Assembly: GCA_903881515.1 (NCBI GenBank)
Contig: CAIRTN010000163.1
Coordinates: 1-39,693, forward strand
Direction of reading: 5' to 3'
Source of the DNA: an uncultured Rhodospirillales bacterium
Lineage (GTDB): Bacteria > Pseudomonadota > Alphaproteobacteria > Acetobacterales > Acetobacteraceae
Length of the DNA: 39,693 bases
The notes below the pieces were generated by a model. It worked only from the letters and a program-made list of their open reading frames with translations. It did no database searches and had not been told where the DNA came from. The translations under genes and the position numbers were made by a program. How positions within the stretch are numbered: position 1 is the first letter of the stretch; every line of letters starts with the position of its first letter. This document shows, in pieces, positions 9,243-17,992 of this stretch.

Positions 9243-10918
9243 CGCGCGGCTTCGACTTTTCCCGCCTGCTGTTTGCGGGCGTGGCGCTGGTGTTGGCGCT
9301 GCTGGTGGTGCTGCCGATCGGCTGGCTGGCGTATTACAGCGTTACCGATGCCGATGGCGGGCTGACGTTGGCGAACTTCGTCAAGCTGGTGACCGAACCC
9401 GCGATGCGCAAGCCGGTGGTGATCACCTTGCAGATCGCGGTGTTCTCCTCGCTGGGCGCATGTGTGGTCGCTGTGCCGCTGGCCTGGCTGGTGGCGCGCA
9501 CCGACCTGCCATTGCGCCGCACCATTCGCGCTTTGGTCACCGCCAGTTTCGTCACCCCGCCTTTCCTCGGCGCCGTCGCCTGGGAATTGCTGGCGGCGCC
9601 GAATTCCGGGCTGTTGAACCAGTGGGCGCGCTGGTTGTTCGGCATGGACGATTATGACTACGTGTTCGACATCTACACCGCCGAAGGGCTGATGTTCTGC
9701 ATCGGCTGCTACACTTTCCCCTATGTGTTCACCCTGCTGGCCAATGCACTCGACAATATCCCCGCCGATCTCGACGACGCCTCGCACATTCTGGGCGGCG
9801 GCGCCTGGGTGACGCTGCGGCGGATCACGTTGCCGCTGATCCTGCCCTCGATCCTCGCCGGCACGCTGGTCGCGTTTCTGCAGGCACTGACCATCTTCGG
9901 CACCCCGGCCATCCTCGCGCTGCCGGCCGGTTTCCACACCCTGACCACGAAGATCTGGAGCCTGTTCCAGGTGCCGCCGCAGCCGCATCTGGCCGCCGCC
10001 GCGGCGTTGCCGATGCTGCTGCTGACGCTTGGGGTGTTGCAGTTGCAGCGCTGGCTGCTCGGCCGACGCTCCTACGTGCTGGTCGGCGGCAAGAACTCGC
10101 CGCCGCGGCGGCTTGCGCTGGGCTGGTGGAGCGGGCCGGCGCTGATCCTGTGCCTGCTGATCATGATGAACCCGATCTTTCTGCCCTATGGCGCGCTGGT
10201 GAAGGCAGCCATCGTCAACAATATTTCGGATTCGCTGTCCTGGAGCACGCTGTCGGCGCGGCACCTGCACTTCATCCTGTGGGAGTTCTCCGGCACGCGT
10301 GACGCCATGGTGAACACCATGATCCTGGGCGTTGGCAGCGCCAGCATCGTCACCTTCATCGCGCTGGTCACCGGCTATCTCGCACATCGCCAGCTGGTTC
10401 CCGGTCACCGCTTCCTGCCGGCGCTGGCGATGGCGCCGATCGCCGTGCCCGGCATCGTCATGGGCGTCGGCCTGTTCCTGGTCTATACCCGCCCACCGTT
10501 CATGCTGTACGGCTCGCTCTCCATCCTGGTGCTGGCGTTCGTGACGCTGGAGATGCCGGCCGGGTTTCAGCAGGTTCAGGCGGCGATGCGCGGGCTGCAT
10601 GTCGAACTTGAGGAAGCCAGCCGCATTTTCGGCGCCACCCGTTTGCAGGCTCTGCGGCAGATCACGGCGCCGCTGCTGCGCACCACGATCATCGCCACTT
10701 GGAGCATTGTCTTCATCGGCGTGATCCGCGAGCTCTCGGCCACCATCCTGCTGACCACGTCGAACACCAAGGTGATTTCCGTGGTGATCTACGATCTTAA
10801 CGAAAGCGGCGAACTCGGCGCCATCGCGGTGCTCGGCCTGTTCCTGCTCGTTGTCACCTTTGCCATTGTTCTCACAGTCAACCGTCTGCCGATCCTGGGC
10901 GGGCGGGTGCAACGCTAG
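9239..10918 (+). CDS. Fused two-domain ABC transporter permease (FbpB/AfuB-like)
   Basis: 559 aa; two EAA-type loops (DDASHILGGGAWVTLRRITLPLILPS and EEASRIFGATRLQALRQITAPLLRTT); overlaps the ATPase by 4 nt. Confidence 0.93.
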   Translation: MTRGFDFSRLLFAGVALVLALLVVLPIGWLAYYSVTDADGGLTLANFVKLVTEPAMRKPVVITLQIAVFSSLGACVVAVPLAWLVARTDLPLRRTIRALVTASFVTPPFLGAVAWELLAAPNSGLLNQWARWLFGMDDYDYVFDIYTAEGLMFCIGCYTFPYVFTLLANALDNIPADLDDASHILGGGAWVTLRRITLPLILPSILAGTLVAFLQALTIFGTPAILALPAGFHTLTTKIWSLFQVPPQPHLAAAAALPMLLLTLGVLQLQRWLLGRRSYVLVGGKNSPPRRLALGWWSGPALILCLLIMMNPIFLPYGALVKAAIVNNISDSLSWSTLSARHLHFILWEFSGTRDAMVNTMILGVGSASIVTFIALVTGYLAHRQLVPGHRFLPALAMAPIAVPGIVMGVGLFLVYTRPPFMLYGSLSILVLAFVTLEMPAGFQQVQAAMRGLHVELEEASRIFGATRLQALRQITAPLLRTTIIATWSIVFIGVIRELSATILLTTSNTKVISVVIYDLNESGELGAIAVLGLFLLVVTFAIVLTVNRLPILGGRVQR

Positions 10919-10928
10919 GGATAGAGCC

Positions 10929-11732
10929 ATGAACCAAACAGAATATGCCGGCGGCAAGATGCTGGCCTCGGTGGCCGACGGCGTCGGCACCGTCACCTTC
11001 AACCAGCCGGAAAAGCGCAACGCCATGTCGATGGAGATGTGGTCTGGCTTCGGCGAAATCCTGCAATCCTTCGCGGCAGACCCGGCCGTGCGCGTTGTCG
11101 TGCTGACCGGCGCTGGCGACAAGGCCTTCGTCTCTGGCGCCGATATCAGCCAGTTCGAAAAGAACCGCGGCGATTCGGAAGCCCGCGAGGAATACGACCG
11201 GCTGACCGCGTTCGGCCGCAAGACGTTCGAGACCTTCGGCAAGCCGACCATCGCCCGCATCCAGGGCTTCTGCATCGGCGGCGGCTTGGCCATCGCGATG
11301 AACGCCGATCTGCGCATCGCCTCCGACGACAGCCGCTTTGGCATTCCGGCCGCCAAGCTTGGAATTTCCTACAACTATGCCTCGGTCCGCCGTCTGGTCA
11401 CCCTGGTCGGCCCGGCCGAGGCGCGCATGCTGCTGTTCACCGGCGAACTGATCGGCGCGGCAGAAGCCCGTCAGATCGGCCTGATCAACCGCGTGGTAAC
11501 GCTGGATCAGCTCGACAGCATTGTCGCCAAGCTCGCCCGCACCATCGCGGGCAACGCGCCGATCTCGGTCGCCTCGATGAAGTTCACTATCGCCGAAGCC
11601 GCCAAGGACGAATCCGGCGCCGACCTCGCCGCGATCAACGCCAGCATCGCCAAGTGCTTCGACAGCAACGACTACCGCGAAGGCCGCAACGCGTTCCGCG
11701 AGAAGCGCAAGCCGGTGTTCAGCGGCACATGA
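10929..11732 (+). CDS. Enoyl-CoA hydratase/isomerase (crotonase) family protein
   Basis: MNQTEYAGGKMLASVADGVGTVTFNQPEKRNAMSMEMW...AFVSGADISQFE...GFCIGGGLAIAMNADLRIASDDSRFGIPAAKLGI; start at 10929. Confidence 0.92.
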   Translation: MNQTEYAGGKMLASVADGVGTVTFNQPEKRNAMSMEMWSGFGEILQSFAADPAVRVVVLTGAGDKAFVSGADISQFEKNRGDSEAREEYDRLTAFGRKTFETFGKPTIARIQGFCIGGGLAIAMNADLRIASDDSRFGIPAAKLGISYNYASVRRLVTLVGPAEARMLLFTGELIGAAEARQIGLINRVVTLDQLDSIVAKLARTIAGNAPISVASMKFTIAEAAKDESGADLAAINASIAKCFDSNDYREGRNAFREKRKPVFSGT

Positions 11733-11792
11733 GTTGGAATTGACAACCGGCGCCGCTCCGCGAAACTCAAGAAAATACCAGGGAGAAATGCC

Positions 11793-12830
11793 ATGAAACA
11801 GATCCGCCTCAGTCGCCGCGCGCTGCTGGCCGTGCCTGCCGCCGCCCTGGCCGGCCCCGCCCGCGCCGACGGCGTCACGCCTGAGCTCGTTGCCGCCGCG
11901 GTCAAGGAAGGCACTGCCGTCTTCCTCACCTCGATCGACCTGCCGGTTGCCCAGCGTATGGTCAGCGATTTTCAGGAACAGTATCCCGGCATCCGCATCC
12001 AGCTCGAACGTTCGGGCGCGGAGCGGGTGCTGCAGCGCATCGAGCAAGAATACAGCAGCAACATCAAGGCCGCCGACGTCGTCGAAAGCTCCGATGTCAC
12101 CATGTTCCTGCGCTGGAAAAAGAAAACCTGGCTGGCGAAATATGTCCCAACGGATGTCGGCCGCTTCTGGCCCGCCGAGGAGCGCGACCCCGATGGCCAA
12201 TACGCCGCGGTGCGCACCACGCTGAGCGTGATCGCCTACAACTCCAAGCAGGTGAAGGCCGAGGACGCGCCGAAAAGCTTTGCCGACCTGTTGCTGCCAA
12301 AATGGAAGAACCGCATGGTCAAGGCCCATCCGGGCTACAGCGGCACCATCGTCACCTCCACCTTCGCCACCGCCAAGGCGCTCGGCTGGCCGTACTTCGA
12401 CGCGCTGGCGAAGCAGCGCATCCTGCAGGTGCAATCCGCCTCCGATCCGCCGAAGAAGGTGGCTCAGGGCGAACGCTCGATCATGGTCGACGGCGCCGAA
12501 TATACCTCGTTCTACCTCAAAGACGCGGGCAACCCGGTCGAGGTGGTCTATGCCACCGAGGGCTCGCCGCTGATCTCCGGCCAGGTTGCGGTGATGAAGG
12601 AAGCCCCACACCCCAACGCCGCCCGGCTGTTCGCCGATTACTGCTTCTCCAGCCGCTGTCAGCAGTTGATGGCGGACCTCGGCGGCACCCGCTCCTTCCA
12701 CCCTGACGTGAAGCTTGCTCCCGGCCGCAAGAAGCTGTCGGAGATCAAGGTGCTGCGTTCCGATCCAGTGGAACTCGAAGCCGCCACCGAGGAAGTGAAG
12801 AAGAAATACACCGAGTATTTCGGTGTCTGA
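11793..12830 (+). CDS. ABC transporter substrate-binding protein (FbpA/FutA-like fold class), secreted
   Basis: MKQIRLSRRALLAVPAAALAGPARADGVTPELVAAAVKEGTAVFLTSIDLPVAQRMVSDFQEQYPGIRIQLERSGAERVLQRIEQEYSSNIKAADVVESSD...; follows FbpBC-like genes. Confidence 0.9.
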   Translation: MKQIRLSRRALLAVPAAALAGPARADGVTPELVAAAVKEGTAVFLTSIDLPVAQRMVSDFQEQYPGIRIQLERSGAERVLQRIEQEYSSNIKAADVVESSDVTMFLRWKKKTWLAKYVPTDVGRFWPAEERDPDGQYAAVRTTLSVIAYNSKQVKAEDAPKSFADLLLPKWKNRMVKAHPGYSGTIVTSTFATAKALGWPYFDALAKQRILQVQSASDPPKKVAQGERSIMVDGAEYTSFYLKDAGNPVEVVYATEGSPLISGQVAVMKEAPHPNAARLFADYCFSSRCQQLMADLGGTRSFHPDVKLAPGRKKLSEIKVLRSDPVELEAATEEVKKKYTEYFGV

Positions 12831-14186
12831 TCGCCCGAAGACCCACAGCGAGCGCATCGCCGCCTGGCTCGTCTCCGCAGCCGTGCCGGCGGCGTGCGTC
12901 ACCACTGCGCGCAACCTGCTGCTTGACGTCGCCGGGCTCTGCGTTGCCGCGCGCGGTCAGGATTATGTCCTGGCCACACGCGGCGCGCTCGACCCCGGCG
13001 GCGCCTGCACCGCGCTTGGCCATACCGGCGGCTGGAGCGCGTTCGACGCCGCCCTGCTCAACGGCACCGCCGCGCATGGCGAGGACTATGACGACACCTT
13101 CGAGGGCGGCCCGGTGCATTCCGGCGCCGTCCTCGTGCCCGCCCTGCTCGCCATCGCCGAACGCGACGGCCTGTCTGGTGCCGCCGTGGTGCGTGGCCTG
13201 GTGCTGGGTTCCGAGATTCTCTGCCGCCTCAGCCTCGTCGCCCCCAAGGCGATCCACAAGGCCGGCTTTCACCCCACCGCGGTGATCGGCGCCATCTCGG
13301 CCGCCGCCGCCGTTGGCACCGCGCTCAATCTGCCCGCCGGGCAGATCGCGCATGCCATCGGCATTGCCGGCAGCATGGCCTCGGGCATCATCGAATACCT
13401 GGCCGACGGCTCCTGGACCAAGCGGATGCATGCCGGCTGGGCCGCGCAATCGGGCATCCGCGCCGCGCTTATGGCCAAAGGCGGCTTCATCGGACCGCTC
13501 AGCGTGCTGGAAGGCACGCACGGCTTCTTCAGGGCGTTCGCCCCCTCCGTCACCCCGGATTACACCAAGCTGTTCGACGGCCTGGGCGAAACCTGGGTGA
13601 CGCCCACCATCGCCTTCAAGCCCTATGCCTGCGGCACGATGACGCAGCCCTTCATTGATTGCGGCATCGCGCTGCGCGCCAGCGGCATCGCCGCCACCGA
13701 CATCGCCGATATCGTCTGTGATGTCGGCGAAGGCACCGTGCACCGCCTGTGGGACCCGCTGAGCCTGAAGCACAGCCCGCCCACCCCTACGCCGCCAAGT
13801 TCAGCACCCCGTTCTGCATCGCCGTCGGCTACATGGATGGCCGCGCCGGGTTGGGCCAGTTCACTGAAGACCGCATCCGCGATCCCGACCTCCTCGCCCT
13901 CTGCCGCAAGATCCGCTACCGCGTCGATCCCGACAACGAATACCCGCGCAATTTCACCGGCCATCTGCGCGCCACCCTGCATGACGGCAGCGTGCACGAA
14001 TTCCGCCAGCCGCATATGCGCGGCGGCGCCCGCGACCCGCTTGTTCAGGCCGAGATCGAAGCCAAGTTCCACGACAATTGCCGCTTCGGCGGCTGGGACG
14101 ACAGTGCCGCCGCCGCCCTGCATGCCCGCCTGATCAGCCTGTTCGAACAGCCTGATCTGACCGCCCTGAAGGAGTTCCGAATTTGA
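12823..14186 (+). pseudogene. MmgE/PrpD family protein, interrupted by a single -1 frameshift near 13784-13787
   Basis: N-terminal part in ORF 12823..14133 (MSDRPKTHSERIAAWLVSA...LLNGTAAHGEDYDDTFEGGPVHSGAVLVPALLAIAERDG...). C-terminal part in ORF 13749..14186 (PYAAKFSTPFCIAVGYMDGRAGLGQFTEDRIRDP...). Adding one C to the CCCC run restores PPTPYAAKFSTPFCIA. Confidence 0.88.
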
Positions 14187-14932
14187 CCGAACTGACCGGA
14201 CAGGTCGCCGTCGTTACCGGCGCCGCACGCAATATCGGCCGCGCCATCGCCATCGACCTCGCCCGCGGCGGCGCCGACATCGTGGTGCACGCCAACACCT
14301 CGATGGAGGCCGCGGCGGAAACCGTCCGCCTCGTGCAGGCCGAGGGCCGCCGCGCCATCCTCGCCGGCGGCGACGTCACCAGCGAAGCAGACATGACCGC
14401 CCTGATGCAAACCGCCACCACCGCCTTCGGCCGCATCGACATCCTGGTGAACAACGCCGCCCTGCGCCGGGAGACCAAATTCGAAGATCTCACCTACGCC
14501 GAATGGCGCGAGGTGCTGTCGGTCATCCTCGACGGCGCCTTCCTAACCGCCAAGGCCGCCCTGCCCGCGCTGAAGGCCGCAGGCGGCGGCAGCATCATCA
14601 ATCTCGGCGGCATGTCGGCGCATACCGGCACCAGCGAGCGCGCCCATGTCGTTACCGCCAAGACCGGCATTGTCGGGCTCACCCGGGCGCTGGCGCATGA
14701 CCTCGCGCCGTTCAACATCACCGCCAATTGCGTCGTCCCCGGCCTGATCGACACCATCCGCGGCAAGTCTGGCCACGGTAGCAATTCTCTGACAGCCGCC
14801 CGTACTCCGCTCGCCGGCCGCAAGGGTCGTCCGGAGGAAGTCGCCTCCATGGTCCGCACCCTGGCCGGCCCGCAGTCGCGCTACGTCACTGGCCAGACCA
14901 TCCACGTCAACGGCGGCGCGTTCCTGGTCTAG
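14183..14932 (+). CDS. SDR family oxidoreductase
   Basis: TELTGQVAVVTGAARNIGRAIAIDLARGGADIVVHA...ILVNNAALRRETKFEDL...SIINLGGMSAHTGTSERAHVVTAKTGIVGLTRALAHDL...VTGQTIHVNGGAFLV; ATGA-type overlap with the upstream gene. Confidence 0.92.
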   Translation: MTELTGQVAVVTGAARNIGRAIAIDLARGGADIVVHANTSMEAAAETVRLVQAEGRRAILAGGDVTSEADMTALMQTATTAFGRIDILVNNAALRRETKFEDLTYAEWREVLSVILDGAFLTAKAALPALKAAGGGSIINLGGMSAHTGTSERAHVVTAKTGIVGLTRALAHDLAPFNITANCVVPGLIDTIRGKSGHGSNSLTAARTPLAGRKGRPEEVASMVRTLAGPQSRYVTGQTIHVNGGAFLV

Positions 14933-14947
14933 AACGGCACCCGTCCG

Positions 14948-16654
14948 CTACTGCGGGCCGCGCGCCGGCAGGCAGAAGGCAAAATCGCAGCCCTGCTCGG
15001 CCTGGGTGACCTGCTCGATATACAGCCGCAGATAGCCGCGGTCCGATCCCGGATGCGCCGGCGGCGGCACCCAGGCCGCCCGGCGCGCTGCCAGCTCGGC
15101 ATCGCTTACCAGAAGGTCGATCCGCCGCCCCTCGGCATCCAGCCGGATGCGATCGCCATTGCGCACCAGGCCCAGCGGCCCGCCGTCGGCGCTTTCCGGG
15201 CTCATATGCAGCACGATGGTGCCAAACGCGGTGCCGGACATCCGGGCGTCGGAAATCCGCACCATGTCCTTCACTCCCGCACGCGCCAGTTTCTTCGGGA
15301 TCGGGATGTAGCCGGCCTCTGGCATCCCCGGCGCGCCTTTCGGCCCGGCGTTGCGCAGCACCAACACGTCATCGGCCGTCACATCCAGGTCGGGATCATC
15401 GAGCCGGGTCGTCATGTCCTCGATGCCGTCGAACACCACGGCGCGGCCCTCATGCTGCATCAGTCGCGCGGTTGCCGCCGAACGCTTCAGCAGCGCGCCA
15501 CCCGGCGCCAGGTTGCCCGCCAGCACCGCCAGCCCGCCGCCGACCGCAATCGGATCGGCCGCACTGCGGATCACCGTCTGCCCCGGCACGTCCTCGGCCC
15601 CGGCGGCATAGTCGGCGAGCGTTCCGCCCGCCACGGTCAATGTCGCGAGATCGATGTGCGGAGCAATTTCCTTCAACAGCTTCGGCATCCCGCCGGCCCA
15701 GTGAAAATGCTCCATGTAGTGGTCGCCTGATGGCTTCAGGTCGACCAGAACCGGCACGTCCAGCCCCAGCCGATCGAATTCCGCGAGATCGATATCGATC
15801 CCCAACCGCCCGGCCACAGCGGTGAAATGGATCACCGCGTTGGTCGAGCCGCCGATCGCCTGTAGCACCGCGAAGGCATTGCGGAAGGCAGCCTTGGTCA
15901 TGATCTGCCGCGGCGTGCGGCCGGAGGCGGCGAGCTTCACCGCCGCGGCACCCGACGCCTCGGCGGCCCGGATGCGATCGGCATGCGTCGCCGGGATCGA
16001 GGCCGCGCCCGGCAGGCACATGCCCAGCGCCTCGACCATGCAAGCCACGGTGCTGGCAGTGCCCATCACCATGCAGGTGCCCTTGGTCGGCGCCAGCCGG
16101 TCGGTGAGCTGGTCGATCTCGTCGGCGTCGATCTCGCCGGCGCGGTATTTCGCCCACATCCGCCGGCAATCGGTGCAGGCGCCCAGCACCTCGCCCTTGT
16201 GATGGCCCACCAGCATCGGCCCGGTCGGCAGCACAATCGCCGGGATGTCAGCGCTCGCCGCCCCCATCAACTGCGCCGGCAGCGTCTTGTCGCAACCACC
16301 GATCAGCAGCACCGCATCCATCGGCTGGGCGCGGATCATCTCCTCGGTATCCAGCGCCATCAGGTTGCGCAGGAACATCGAAGTTGGGTGCGAGAAGCTC
16401 TCGTGGATCGAGATCGTCGGGAACACCATCGGCAGGCCGCCGGCCAGCATCACGCCGCGCTTTGCCGCCTCGATCAGATCGGGCACATTGCCGTGGCACG
16501 GATTGAAGTCGCTGTAGGTATTGGTAACGCCGACAATCGGCCGATCCAGAGCGTCCTCGGAATAGCCCATCGCCTTGATGAAGGCACGGCGCAGGAACAG
16601 CGAGAACCCCGCATCCCCATAGCTGGTCAAACCCTTGCGAAGGCCGGTGGGCAT
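14948..16654 (-). CDS. IlvD/Edd family dehydratase (dihydroxy-acid or sugar-acid dehydratase)
   Basis: 568 aa; NTYSDFNPCHGN, LLIGGCDKTLPAQLMG, GACTDCRRMW, GTCMVMGTASTVACMVEALG, RISDARMSGTAFG; Fe-S cysteines present. Confidence 0.93.
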   Translation of the reverse strand: MPTGLRKGLTSYGDAGFSLFLRRAFIKAMGYSEDALDRPIVGVTNTYSDFNPCHGNVPDLIEAAKRGVMLAGGLPMVFPTISIHESFSHPTSMFLRNLMALDTEEMIRAQPMDAVLLIGGCDKTLPAQLMGAASADIPAIVLPTGPMLVGHHKGEVLGACTDCRRMWAKYRAGEIDADEIDQLTDRLAPTKGTCMVMGTASTVACMVEALGMCLPGAASIPATHADRIRAAEASGAAAVKLAASGRTPRQIMTKAAFRNAFAVLQAIGGSTNAVIHFTAVAGRLGIDIDLAEFDRLGLDVPVLVDLKPSGDHYMEHFHWAGGMPKLLKEIAPHIDLATLTVAGGTLADYAAGAEDVPGQTVIRSAADPIAVGGGLAVLAGNLAPGGALLKRSAATARLMQHEGRAVVFDGIEDMTTRLDDPDLDVTADDVLVLRNAGPKGAPGMPEAGYIPIPKKLARAGVKDMVRISDARMSGTAFGTIVLHMSPESADGGPLGLVRNGDRIRLDAEGRRIDLLVSDAELAARRAAWVPPPAHPGSDRGYLRLYIEQVTQAEQGCDFAFCLPARGPQ

Positions 16655-16664
16655 GGCGGAACTC

Positions 16665-17123
16665 CTAGTTCACGGCGAAGAAGTGAAGCTGGACACCGGC
16701 TGGATGCCGGGCGGCCGAGCAGATGACGATGGTGCGGTTCAGCCAGTCATGCGGACCGGGATTGGTTTCAAAATGCGTGGCGCCGCGGAAATAGATCAAC
16801 GCGGGATCGACCTGCTCCCCCGCGTTCAGCCGCGCCAGCACTTCGGGCGGCCCGTGGCGATAGGCACGGTTGACCACGCCGATCAGCGTGCCGTCATCGG
16901 CCTCGATGGTATAGCGCGCGGTCAGATCGAACACATTATCGGCGCTGACGATCTGCCAATCCGCCCCGCCTGGGATCACCCGGCCATTCAACCGCGGGCC
17001 ATGCACCACGCCGCCGGTGATCGGGATGATCCGCCGCTTTCCGGTTGGCACCTGTCCGGCTTCGATGACGGGCGATACCGAGACCTCGGCGGTAAAGACA
17101 TACTGTAGCGATGGTGCGATCAT
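16665..17123 (-). CDS. DUF3237 domain-containing protein
   Basis: MIAPSLQYVFTAEVSVSPVIEAGQVPTGKRRIIPITGGVVHGPRLNGRVIPGGADWQIVSADNVFDLTARYTIEADDGTLIGVVNRAYRHGP...YFRGATHFETNPGPHDWLNRTIVI. Confidence 0.88.
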   Translation of the reverse strand: MIAPSLQYVFTAEVSVSPVIEAGQVPTGKRRIIPITGGVVHGPRLNGRVIPGGADWQIVSADNVFDLTARYTIEADDGTLIGVVNRAYRHGPPEVLARLNAGEQVDPALIYFRGATHFETNPGPHDWLNRTIVICSAARHPAGVQLHFFAVN

Positions 17124-17182
17124 GCAGTCCCTCCGGGCGCGGCCATGCTGCGGCGCTTGCGGAGCAACGGCAATAGCGTCGC

Positions 17183-17992
17183 GTGATACAAGCTATGCGG
17201 CGGATCATCGGGGAGCGGGGCGTGCCACCTACACTGCAATGGTCGATCGAAGACGGCGTCGCCATCCTCAGGCTCTGCCGGCCGGAAAAGCGCAACGCGC
17301 TGGATGACATCACTGTCCGCGGCGTCGAGGATTTCTTCACCGACCCGCCGGAGGGTGCGCGTGCCGTCGTGATCCACGGCGAAGGCGCGCATTTCTGTGC
17401 CGGGCTGGACCTGTCGAGCCTCACCGAGCGCGACGCTGAGGCGGGCATTCACCATTCCCGGCTCTGGCACCGCGCTTTCAGCCGGATCGAGTTCGGGCGT
17501 CTGCCCACCTTCGTCGTGCTGCACGGCGCCACGGTCGGCGGTGGGTTGGAACTCGCCGCGGCCTGCCATGTCCGCATCGCCGAGGAGAGCGCGTTCTATG
17601 CCCTACCCGAGGGCAGTCGCGGCATCTACGTCGGCGGCGGCGCGTCGGTGCGGCTCAGCCGGTTGATCGGCGTGGCGCGGATGATGGACATGATGCTGAC
17701 CGGCCGCACCTATGGCGCGCGGGAGGGCGAGGTGCTGGGCTTTTCGCAATACGTTGTGCCTCCCGGCGAGGGGCTGGCCAAGGCAATCGCACTGGCGCGC
17801 CGTGCGGGGGAGAATGCGCCGCTGACCAACTACGCTATCCTGCAAGCCCTGCCGCGCATCGCCGGGGCCGATCCGGAAACCGGATTGCTGATGGAAAGCC
17901 TGATCTCCGCCATCGCCCAGGACTCGAAAGAGGCCAAGTCGCGCCTGGCGGCTTTCCTGGAGGGGCGTGCCGCCAAGGTGTCGCATGGCTAA
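17183..17992 (+). CDS. Enoyl-CoA hydratase/crotonase family protein
   Basis: LQWSIEDGVAILRLCRPEKRNALDDITVRG...VVIHGEGAHFCAGLDLSSLTERDA...GATVGGGLELAAACHVRIAEESAFYALPEGSRGI; start could be internal near 17222. Confidence 0.92.
   Translation: MIQAMRRIIGERGVPPTLQWSIEDGVAILRLCRPEKRNALDDITVRGVEDFFTDPPEGARAVVIHGEGAHFCAGLDLSSLTERDAEAGIHHSRLWHRAFSRIEFGRLPTFVVLHGATVGGGLELAAACHVRIAEESAFYALPEGSRGIYVGGGASVRLSRLIGVARMMDMMLTGRTYGAREGEVLGFSQYVVPPGEGLAKAIALARRAGENAPLTNYAILQALPRIAGADPETGLLMESLISAIAQDSKEAKSRLAAFLEGRAAKVSHG

Noticed and set aside
9119-11356. 745-aa minus-strand ORF opposite the ABC permease/crotonase genes
   Set aside because: Antisense to well-supported coding genes; composition is Arg/Gln/His/Asp-rich with no domain. 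Typical high-GC shadow ORF.
10878-12914. 678-aa minus-strand ORF opposite crotonase and SBP genes
   Set aside because: Antisense shadow of conserved genes; Gly/Asp/His-rich low-complexity translation without recognisable motifs.
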